Assembly (NCBI GenBank): GCA_945859605.1
Contig: OX243814.1
Span: 23,098,548-23,162,547, forward strand
DNA length: 64,000 nt
Direction of reading: 5' to 3'
Source of the DNA: Lumbricus rubellus
Lineage: Eukaryota; Annelida; Clitellata; Crassiclitellata; Lumbricidae
The notes beneath the pieces were generated by a model. It saw only the letters and a program-made list of their open reading frames with translations. It was not told the DNA's origin and ran no database searches. The position numbers were made by a program, and so were the translations under genes. Each line of letters begins with the position of its first letter. The first letter of the stretch is position 1. Positions 44,101 through 56,420 of this stretch are shown here, in pieces.

Positions 44101-47100
44101 TTTGAGTTTAGATGTTGCTTTTGAGTTTACCGGCTTCAAGATTGGTAGAGCTTTCTGTATTCATGGCTTCTTCGGATATTGAGAAAAGCCTTTGACAATG
44201 TTGTACGTAACAAATTAATGTCTGACACATTGGTTTTATCAGCTGGTATACAATCCACTTTAGATTTGATTTAGATAACTGCTGGTTTTGTACTGCTTCT
44301 CAGTGACATTTGGTGTGTTTTATCTCCTGCTTTTAGCACAATATTTATTGGTTTGTTTTGCGACTGCATCAACTTAATGTAGGATTCCACATCAATTTGC
44401 AATTTATTGGTTGCCTACTCAATGTGAACAATATGTTTTTAATATGCCCTTCTGTTAATGGTCTGCAAAGCATGTTTTATGTCTATTTCCAATGATTTGT
44501 CTCTCTGCAGTTCAATGCTTCAAAGTCTCACTACATTGCTCTAGGAAGTCAGCTAAACTTGCAGACTTTGCTTCGATGACTCTGGTAGACATCTCGATTC
44601 CTTGGTTGCAATCAATAAAATACGTGGGTTTGGTGATTAACCATCGTCAATCTTTAGTTATTATTAGACCCGGTGAGATGTTCTTTCTTCTTTGCGTGTA
44701 ATTGCATCTATGCATGTGCCAAAGATCACAACGAGTTGTTTAATTTATCTTAACAAGAAAGCCACTGCTTACCAATATTAAGTGGGACACTCTTGTAATT
44801 ATGGCATTACCGGTACTTTGGCTGTGTTACGGCACCATAGAAATCGTCAAATGTTATTATAAGTTACAACTCAGCCGCAGTTAAATAGCTGGTGAGAGTG
44901 GAAGGTGAACTAAATGCATTTTGGAATTCTGTTTATAGAAAGTTATTTGGTCTTAACAAATGAGAATATTCTGTCAAAAGCTTTGTCTGTAAATTGTCTA
45001 GACTTAGATGACATTATTAAGAAACGTCGTTGATTGATGTTCTTTTGGTGACTAGTTCACTTGACGTAAAAGTTTCTCACAATATTTTATGGCATTTCTT
45101 TGGCGAGCACTTTCTGTGGAATTTCGAATTCGTTAACATCCTAGTGGTAAATCGTGTTGCATAAATGATGTTTAGTAGCTGTCCCAATAGACACTCGGCT
45201 TCATACCCGCAGCTGTGTGTCTGTATGTATGTCAAAAAAGCCATTTTTGTAACACCATATATATCTGAATTTGACTTACTTTCAGCATTTGCATGTTGGA
45301 AAGTTGCATTTTTCGGTGCTGCATCTCGAACGCTCATAAATTTGACAAACTCAAAAATATTTCTAATCGGCTTTGGGATCTCGTGTAAATATGGTCACTT
45401 TTGTTTGAGTTTAAAATTTCAGACAGATCCTAAAAGTTTTGACCGAGTTATGACACTTTTTGTGTTCTACTTTTCATCTGGACATAGCGTATAATTCCAA
45501 GTAAATCCATGTCCATCTTCTTTTCGTACGCTTAGCCAAATCAGGAAATTTACAAAATTATATCTCTTGCATTAGAATAATTGACAAATTAATTGTAGAG
45601 ATCATTTAGATTAGGCAATTACCATACAGCAATCATGTCAGTGAAATTGAGCATGGATCAGTATTCATTGCATCTAGACCTCTTCCCAGTTCTATTCCTA
45701 TCACTTTGATGTGATGAGAATTTACTGAAAACGACTGACAAGCCAATGCATGTTCTGAATGTTGATTGAGAGGCTGTGCAAGATTTAATTCAGGCTTTTC
45801 CAGTTTAAAAAAAATCATTAATGCTTCTGTGCTTGAATTTCAATGTAACATGTGATGAGGAACTGCTAAGCTACTCAATACTGGAATTAGGATCTCTGTG
45901 CACCAAAGCACGTGGTTTTTATTAATCATGCAACCTTCAACAGATGTTGAATTAATTTTATGAATTTATGAGAATATCTATACAAGTATACTACCTACTA
46001 GTACCTAGTGCATAAAAGGTTAATAGGTTGATGCTCACTTGCATACCTAGTGATTTCTGACATTCCTGTAGTCACACAGTAAAAGTCCGATTTCCAAAGT
46101 GAATTATGTTTTTATCTTGTGCAATGAGTCAGATGGCATTAAAAGTGTTGCTTTGAAATACTTCTGTGATAAATGGTGATGGAGCGGACTGATGCTGGTT
46201 GTAACAGACCTACTTGGATTATAGATAACTTTTTTTCTCAGAGTATTTGTTTGTTCCCCCTGATTCATTGTTTTTTTCATCCAACAAGTACTACCTCCTT
46301 TTAAAGTGTTTGCGATGAAGGTTGATGTCCAGCATAACTGTTTGATGGCACAGAAATAGTGAACTTTAAATTATTGAAGTTTTTACCGAGGCTTGTTGGA
46401 AGGTAGTCTAGTCGGTCTGATAACGTGATGCACGTGACATGTATTTGTGGCGATGTTTAGTGTGCTGTGCCATTTGCAATGCTCTAGGACACTACTTGGA
46501 AGCTGCTGGAACATGACTTGATGTATGGCATTGCTAATTTTGCGTATTAATATATGTGCACGTTATTGTCTGTTGACATTTGTTGTTCAGAGGTAGAAGA
46601 TCATAAACAATCTACATCATATAATGTAGACTTTTACTTTGCTAGCTTGTCACTTGCTTGTTTTAGCAGTGTGTATTGAACCCATGTTTTTCAGTTGTGC
46701 AGTTCCTTGCTTTAGTTTCGATTGTTTTTTTCCTTCAAATCCATTGTGTTCGTTTGTTTCTGATCCTGTGTAGCTCGAGAGTTCCAGAAAAATGTTGTTT
46801 GATAGTTCTTACAAATTGTATTTTGTTTCTTCTAAATTCAGTGTTTCATGATATGATCCCCAATAATTATAATGTGTTCGTTTTAACTTTTAGTTCACTT
46901 ATAATGTTAATTGTATATAACATAACATGTTTTATTTTCGCAATCCACATAAAATGCAGTAATCACATCAAATTTTACACTTTGTAATTAGTTGTCGGTT
47001 TACCCTGGAGATCAAAAAAGGGCCAGATGTCCCGCAAGTACTGTCAACAAAGCAGATTGCATTACTGTAATTGTCCAATCAATCCTGGGATCTGTAATCT

Positions 47101-48021
47101 CATAATCCTGGTATTGGCAGAATGCTCTGAGATTACATTTCTACATGTAGGTGGGAATTTCACACTGCATCCTATTATTGGGAGAGCACATGCTTTCATG
47201 GAAGGTTCCTTTTATAGCTGGACGTATTTTCAGCTCTGCCCTTCATCTTTGTCTTAGACCAGCGTTTACTCATCACTTTTATCTCCTTACACTGAATATT
47301 CTACCAAGCCTATCAAATCACAAACTGAAACCAAAATGCTCAATTGAACAATTCTCTGAACGCCACTAAAAGCATTTATTTGCAAAAATTTCTTAAATTT
47401 GAGGACATGCTTTTGAGCTTCTTACATAATCAGAAGTGTTTAAATTCAAAAAGAAATGTCACAAAAATTGCTACAGAATTGCGCTCAGTTTGCCAATCGT
47501 TTATTGTTATAAGCAGAAAATTTTCAGATGCATCAACAACAAATATTAGAAAAAGTTTGCAATATAAATGAAGTGATTACCAATTCTTATGGTAGATGCA
47601 TTGGGATAATGCATTGTTTGCTTAAAGTTATCAGACAGTCAAACGAAAGTGGACCAATCAATTAAAGAGTTTCGGTTCTTCACTATGATCACATTTACAT
47701 CACAGCAAAGCAAAGTCTCAAAAGATCTTGTAACACAAAAGGTTCAGTAAATACCACATCATGTTATAAGTCATAGCATATCTGTCCCAAGCATCTACAC
47801 ATTCTGTATTCAGTTAAAAATTTTGTTATGCATTATAGTCTGTAATAAACAAAACTGAAAATAGATTTCTTTATACATACTATAATAATGGTTCATTGCT
47901 ATACAGCAATGCAAACTTAAATGTTTATCATAAGCATCTGATAACATAGGTGGAGTGAAATGGTCTTTAAAAAAACTTTTGGTGCACATTTATACGTCAA
48001 ACGTCTGATAGTCCTTTGCGT
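41190..48021. other. 6.8 kb between two convergent genes; no coding gene recognised
   Basis: This should hold the 3' UTRs of the syndecan (+) and ZMYND8 (-) genes. AT-rich ORFs (for example 46676-46987) show hydrophobic low-complexity composition only. A possible TIR element with GGCTTGCCAGGTACAT and ATCTGGCAACCCTA ends spans about 42008-42513. A minus-strand SINE tail (GTGCTCCTTCAAGG) lies at about 43615-43665. Confidence 0.45.
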
Positions 48022-51000
48022 TCAGTACTTTTTCGGTTGATAGATTGTCCCTGGTGGAATGGAACCAATAGGGATTGTCTGGGTGCCATGACGAGTTGTC
48101 AAGACGGCCGTGGGAACACCTGGATACATGATAATGCCTGGCTGATGTTGTTGTTGTTGCAACTGATTTGCTCTCAGCCGAAACTGCTGCTGCTGCGGAT
48201 GAAGAATGGAAAGAGGCTGTCAAAAGCAAATACAATCTCGTTTCACCTGTCACCAAATCTAGCACAAGTCATCAACATTTCAATTCTTTAACAACAAGGA
48301 GGCAAAAAAACAATGAAAAACAATGCAGCCTATTGTTAAAGTGTTGACCATAAGACAACAACTCCACAGTGCAAAACAAAACACTTAAAACATAAATGGA
48401 GAGAACATAAAAATTTCACTTAATAGGAAAAGCTATAAAAGCTTTGTTCCAGCCAATTAATCTTTTAAAGATGACATTGTGCCTGTAGCATAAAATTTCC
48501 AACCATGTTAAGTTCAATAACTGCAAAGTTAGTGAATGGAAGTTAGAGGAAGACAAGTTCGGTGGAAGGAGGCTTCAAATCCTCTCTGCAACTGTGCAGA
48601 CAATGTCTCACATCATTAATGACTGCAGAATAACTGGTTTTCCTGGTGGACTGTCTGCTCTGCATGTTGCTAATGACGATGCTGTGTGCTGGCCTAGCGC
48701 GAACAGAAAACGCTAAATCATAAATAATAGCGGAAGACATAAGCCAAAGAAAGAGATTGAACGAAAGTGCAGTTAAGTGGGGTATGGTGGTGTAGTGGTG
48801 ACTTAGGTGCCTTGGAGCTGGAGGGTTCCAGGTTCGAATCCACCTCATGCCACCGTGTAGGGACCTTGAGCAAGTCATTCACTTGCAATTGCAAGTGCTT
48901 CGACATGAAACTCTGATGGAGCGTTTGTGCTGCAGTCAGGAGTGCCTCTGAGTAGATAATTTGATTGGGTGCTATAACAAATGTGAGAAATTTAAAAAAT
49001 AAAAAAATAAGTGGTACCTGGTGTATAGGGATGTGGAAGTTAAGGATTAAATAATCAATTAGCTGTCAATTAAACTTAATGATTAAGTTTATTTTTAACA
49101 ATTAATCAAAGACCACTTGTCGTATTCGATAGAGTACTCCGGCATTGTCAACAAGATAGAATCAAACAGTGTAACATGCTCGTTTGTTTATGTAATTGGT
49201 TAAAGGAAGATATCTGAACCGAAAAACATCAACGAGACTACTAATAATTATGAACAAATAACAACTTAACTACTAACTAGCAACAAATGTTAATAATACT
49301 GTTAGAAATTGACACTAAATAATGTTAATTTTTGTATTGGAAATAATTTAGTCACAATTAAATATTAATTGCTAATTCTTAAATAGTTAACTATTACAGA
49401 AAATCTAATCATTAACAGCCCTAGAATAAACTAATCAATTTGGAATCATTGATAACCAAAGACTTTGATGGAAAAGAGGAGCTGCTTATAATTATCAAAG
49501 ATTATAAAAATCACTGATTGGAAAAGCAAAACCAGATGTACATGGAAATGCCAAAGTTGTAGCTACAGACTCACCCAAACACTTGCCATAGCACTGACAC
49601 GAGCCGCTTTGGCCACAGATCCAATCTCGTTAATTAGAATCTGCCATACAATCAGTAGAATCTTTGTACATGAGACATCAACCCAAAGAAGTAATTAGAT
49701 TATATAATAAAATGTGGATGAACTAAGAGAGAAGATGGGGGGTAGTATTATCATCAGAAGTTATGTAATAGACGATCAAGTAGATGATAACCTGTTGACT
49801 GTTATTCAGGTATGGCGTCATGTGAACTGAGCTGTTGTTGTTGCTGTATGCGGTAGAAGAGGAATACTGAACTTGTACGACAGGAGGCGTTGGCTGCTGT
49901 TGCTGCTGCGGCTGATGGGCAATGATGTTGTGAGGATTGTTTGTAGATGAAATCTGTCAAGAACAAAACAACTAACAATGCCAGATGGTAACAATTAACT
50001 GATCAATAAGATCCAGTAAATATGAATAAGAGCAAATAAAGAGTCCTCTCCTTTCATAAGAAAGCCAAACCTTTGCAAAACTTCTAAAATTTTACAGGAA
50101 AAACTGGATCAACCAGAAGACAGTGACCAAACATTAATTATTCCAAACATGCTCGATGCAAACCTCATCTACACAGCAGTTTATTAATGTTCTGAAGCAG
50201 TGGCATGAGAATGAAAAGAACAATCTTGTTAAACCTGCACCATCCTTGTAATATTTTACAGCTAAAAAAGAAAAGAACAATTGATTTTAAAAGTTGGCAA
50301 TTTAAATTTGTTAAAATCGGCTACCTGTATAGATGAGAGTGTACGAGTTTGGTTGGGTAAGTACTGGTGTGCAGCTGCATTCACTGGAAATGTCAGACGC
50401 AGTTGTCTGTCCAATTCTTGTTGCTTCAGCGCAGCACTGATGCTCAAGTCTGGATTGTCTTTCCACTTCTGTTTAACAAAGCCATAGAAATCTCAGACCA
50501 TAAATGACATCACTTACGAACATCACTCATAATCTTTTAGTGAGCACGTTGCCTGACAATAGTGACAGTGATTTTATTTACTAAAATCTGTGTCTGGACA
50601 TTCACTTGACGGCAATATTGTGTATACAATTTTGTCTAAAATGTACATCATGTTCATGTATGCTCTTGGCTGCACAGGTGTTGAGCGTTAAGCCTTAGAT
50701 ATTTAGGTTTTGTACAGGTGTCTGTGTATAATGTCTGTGAAGCATGCGAAAGAAATTGCTGCTATGACTGACATCTGAATTTCAGAGATAAAGAGAGTTT
50801 ATTTATGTTGAGCAATAAGCAAAAACGGACAGTGGATTTGTATAATTTACTTGTTTGTTGAATTGTAAAGCAGGGAGTTGAATTCTGGGAAAAAATTACC
50901 ATTAGAACTTAACCTCATTTCAACGTACAACCCATTTTATCACAGCATTTCATATGACATCATTACAAGAAACATCCGGGCCACCAGAAATATATAAATG

Positions 51001-54000
51001 CAAGCTACCAAACATTTTTTAAGCTACCAAACATTTTTCAATTTCGGATCAATGTAGACGTAACTGGAGAAGAGAAAAATTATAAATGAAAATGTCAGAA
51101 CTCAAATGAGATACCTGCTGCTGCTGCTGCTGCTGCTGGTTCAATGGAACGTTAATTACTGCTCTGTCATCTGACTGGTTGGCTATTCCCTGTTCGTCAT
51201 GTGACTGTGACCCCCCTTCTGGCGCCTGAGTGCAGCTGTGCATGTGCTTCGGCCAGTGCGTCTGCTGGCATGGGTAGTTGCAGTAACTTGTGTTCCAACA
51301 ACAGTAGAAAATCGCTTCCTTTCCACAGTTTGCACACTGAAAATGTTTCGTCAAACACAACCAATCTAGAAAATCTACTGACATCTACCGAGGCAACCTC
51401 ACAATTCACAAGAATACACACGCAGACGCAACACACACACACACACACATTATACGAAAGTATAATTATCAGAGATTTCAGTTCAAAACCAGACCTATTG
51501 AGACTGCATGAATCTCTAATTTCTGCTTGAATTTTCATTTCCAAACTGGTAGGAAAATGGCTTATTTTTATTGCTGTTCAAATAGACATATTCATGCCAA
51601 GTAAAGGAGTTTCTTTATAACTTCTTACCCATTGTTTCTTTTTAACTTCTTCTATTTCCTTTTTCTTTTCTTCTTCAAATTTCTGTCTTAGTTCAGACAA
51701 TGAGAATTCCTTATCGTGTTCCAATGTCAATCTCAGTTCAGCCAACTGAATGGCTACAAAAAGGCAACTTAATTGTACAATTCAAGGTATAAGATATGCA
51801 TAATAAAGCTTTTAGTTAATGAAAATTATAACCAAAACCCATTGCTATTCAAGCACACTAAAAATAAAATTCAGACGATAACTAATTCTAACTGAAACTT
51901 AGAATCTAGGAAATGTAAAAACTATAACTTCACTTATTTATACTCGAACAGAAACTTATGATGAAACCTTGCAATTCATTGCAATAGTTGCATTACAAAG
52001 ACGAGCAGAAAAACTACGATTTAAACTGTAGAACTTGTAAATGTGGAGCCAACACATGGCATCTTAATCTCAATCCTTCAAGAATATTCTAGAATTTTTT
52101 TTCATTTCACTTGCATTTTTTATTCTATTGTACGTCACAAAATCACTAAATTCACTCAATTTTTACATCTATCTTTATTTTTCTCTCTCCAGTATGTCTC
52201 ATTATTAAATGAACAACTTTAATCAAGAATCAAAATAGCTGACATTTTGTTATGTCTTGAAATACTCTGAAATCACTACTCTTACGTGTTTCTGATAAAT
52301 ATCCTTTGTAAGGTCAGTTCTTATTTGTACCTGCATTGTGCTTAATTTCGTTTAGCTCTTGTTCATGTCTCCACTGCATGCGATCCAACTCCAGCTGCAG
52401 ATGCTTTCTAACAGCCTACAACCATCAACATCATCAACATCTGGCATAAGTAAAGCCAAACAACGTAATACCTGATGCAGTTAATCATCCCTTATGCAGA
52501 AGGTAAGAGAAAAGTAGCCGTTTACTTAAATACAATGTATATTGTATAAGGCATTCAAAATGTCATTCTTGTTAATGCCAGCATAGGAAAATCAGCAAAA
52601 AGCAGTCCTTCCTTGGTAATAAGCAATCATGGGCATACATGACACGCTAGTGACTTCATGTCTCTTAGCTATTGCATATGAGGGATTGAGGGTGGATGGC
52701 CAGTCCTCAATTGCATGCAATTGTAGCTGAGTGGGAGATTTGAACCTCCAACCTCTAGGTATACAGTTTAGAATGATAACCACTGCACTTCCCAAGAACC
52801 ACAAAAAACATATCAACAATCTACAATTGGCCATACGCATTCTAGAGCTTAGTCTCATCGTCTGCCATTCTTTCGTCTTCGTTAAATCAATTCCATTTAG
52901 TCATGGTCTCAGTTGCGAGTACTTTCAGACTTCCTAGGAAATGGTGTTGAACAAGTGCTCGATCAACATAATCACGTATTATAAACCAAACACACGGCCA
53001 TTATTTAAAACTCAATGTAAAAAAATAGTTTCCCAATTAAAATATGTGTCCCGCCATATGAAAAGGTACCATAAGTCGGGTTTGGAGTTATTATGCCTTC
53101 ACAAACCAGCTAAGTGAGCTGAACATTTTGCTGAAAACCAGATAAAAATCGGATGATAAATGACCGACTTATAATGATGAACATGAGAAATTGCCACTTT
53201 ATTTCCATCGATGAGTATCGTGGGGTCTTGCACACTGGGAGCGCTTCTGAGCGATTTATCCTACAAGAGGTTCACAACCAATTCTCAGTGTTGTCTATTA
53301 TGTAATATTATATCAAAAGCAGAATTAATAACATTTTTTAAACAAAACCTTAGCACTTCATTCATTATTCAAACTGTATTTAAATGAATTACAACTTCTT
53401 TAACTTACACTGCCCGCTTCAGCATTGATCATATCTTGACAGAACTCCTTCAACATATTCTTCGTAGAATCTATAATCTGTTAACAAATTAACAGACTCC
53501 TCAGTGAATACTGAAATAGTTTAAATAATCTGCAAAACACAGCACTTTGAAGAAATTATCACATTGAAAAGGCACTGTCAACCATTTCAGTCATATGGAC
53601 AAAGTGTCTACTCTTGAAAGTGAGTTAAACTGGCATCACTAATACTTCGCATACTTTCCTATAGAGGTGAAACAATTCAAACATTGCATACTTTCCTATA
53701 GAGGTGCAACAATTCAGGCATTGCATCTTATTTTTCATAGCTCTCTGCTAGATGCTTAAAATAAAATAAATAAAAAGGTGTGCTTGCAAAGAAGCATGAA
53801 CCCCAACAATATTGCATGAAGACCAAGTGACAACATTTTAGGATCATCATTAAGTCGTACATATGTATACATGCTGTTAAGGAATAGTTTACACTGAAAG
53901 ATAATTATGTCCCATCACAACAACACATATTTAAATGCACAATTACACATGGCAACATTGCTTGATTCCTGTTTGCTGTGATAGCTACATGAGAAGAATT

Positions 54001-56375
54001 ACATCTGAACACACGTCTGATAGTTTCCAAAGTCCGATCACTGGAGCTAGAGGTGGCCGAAGAAGCAGAAGTACCCACCAATGAATCTTAATATGTATGT
54101 ATGTATGCATTGGACACATAGGGTAAGTACTACACACAACCAAGAGATAAATGAGATGAAGCTGATGGATATGGTATACAAACCTTGTTTGTATACTTGC
54201 TGTAGTCAAATCCTTCTATGTTGAACTCAAACGATGATGATGATGCTCCTGAAGGCCTTGCTTGATCAGCAGAATTTGCACTGATGCCAGGACTGGAAAT
54301 GCCACTATTCAACAAAAGACTATGGCACATTGCAGCCGAACCAGTCACTGACAACTGACCAGAAATAGCTGATCCATCAGAACGTTGACTTGAAGTTCCA
54401 CTTACTGCTAAAACCAGATTATTCTTCACAGGAAGAGATGGCAAATTGGATGATGTTGTCGTCTGTAATGGTGTCTTTGATAGCATAGTTGCTAGATATG
54501 GTGATCTAAAACCAAACGAAAAATACCACAGAGAAAGTAAGATACATGGTCCATATTATGTAATTAAATGCTTACAAATGTCTCTAAGCATTTGTTGGTA
54601 AATAATCTAATTAGAGAGAACAACTCATGCACCAGAGAGATGATTCATTGTTATTAGCAAACTGTGCATGTAGCATCTTTGAACAACACTAGTTTCACAT
54701 CCAAATAACAATTAACCATTGCAAGCAGATAAAAGTTCATTAAAACACAGCTTGTTCAGTTCTTATGACAAAACATGCTGTGCTATGACAACATGTTGTA
54801 CTGTGTGTCTAACACTGTCTACATGTCAATAGTATGTACACGCGTGCAATAAAAAACCAATCATACAAAAGTGACTAAAGAGACTTATACCTTTGCGTCG
54901 CTGGCTGGGAGAAATTCTGCAGCACAGGCAATGCTTGGCTAACAACTGTATCCCGTGTGGCTTTCAATCCGATTGGTTCTTCTCGATTCTTAGCATTCGA
55001 TGCAGCGAGAAGATTCTTTGCAGGCTGCAGAGACTTGACATCTTTGATCTTCATCGTTGTACTTCCAAACGATTCGTCAGCGTCATCGTCAATGACAACT
55101 ATTGATGCATCGTCTTCACAATCGACCTCCATCAAAAGGTCATCAGCATTGTTCGTTTCACATCGTGCTCTGAAGCCAGGAACATGTCTTGTCGATGTTT
55201 TAGTCTGCTGGTCTGCAGCAACAGCTGAAGCGAGAAAACATCAAAATCAAGACACATGAAAAACTTATTTAATTGGCAAATAATTTCCATAAACACTCTT
55301 TGTGAACAGCTTTGGAAGTTACAATTGATTGGGTTTTTTAACTATTGACCCACCTGGTTTGTAGCATAATGCCAGCTTAAAAGACAAGTTACAAGATTTA
55401 TGATGACATAAAAAAAATATATAGCAAACGTTAAATGACAAAAGCACTTTTAAGACTTTATATGCCTGAATATGCAATATGCATATATGCAACTCAAGCT
55501 CAACTTAGCAAGTACCAAAAAAATCCGATTCTTCTTCATTTTTAAGTACATTGGTGAACACTGGATGCACACAGTCAAAGATTGTCAAAAGCTATGTGAG
55601 AACAGCGTTAATGACACCATGGTAATACATACTGTTAAGCAATATTCTATTATGCAACTTGTTCTTTAGAGATTAGATGAAATGTCATGTAACTGCATCA
55701 TAGCATAATTTAGCAATTAACAAATTACTTACAATTTGAACTTAATTTTGTGCTTGCATCAGCTGGTGGTGACAATGAAGGAACACCTGCTGTGACTGCC
55801 ACTGTTTCCGTGACGATGGTTGCCAATGGAGATTTAACAGACCTGGAAACAGCCTAAACACAAATAAAGATCATCTGACATGTACAGTAACTATCCACAT
55901 GCAGAGCTCTTCTTACACCATATTCTAATTTAAAGAAATCACTGAACACAAGGGAAGCACAAATCATACATGTGCATAAATGCTACAGACAGCAAGTTGA
56001 AGATCCAAGAAGGTCTGACCGTGTCTGCAAGTGATGTTGAACAGTGAAGCAGCAGTTCAACAGAAACAATGTTTGCTCTTCTCTACTATGGCCGCTGCCG
56101 CTGGGTATTGATCATGCAATGCAAAAACTAAAGGAATAATTTCCGACTCAACCTGCACAGTATATATCTTATCTTAAAACTGAATTAATTCCTGAATACG
56201 GTTGATTAGTCATAGAATATCTACTTGCACAAGTTGATAAACCTTGCAACCTAAAGACTGTAAGTAAAATGGCCATTGCTTACCATTTCAGTGGCTCTTT
56301 CCTCAGCTTCTGAAACCAAAGACTTAAGAATTGATGAATCCAGTCCAGCAGGCATATAGCCAGGACCTTCCAGAC

Positions 56376-56420
<45 letters not shown>

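Noticed and set aside
46676..46987. 103-codon hydrophobic ORF resembling a membrane protein
   Set aside because: AT-rich Phe/Leu/Ile composition in the intergenic region, with no homology recognised and no splice-consistent partners.
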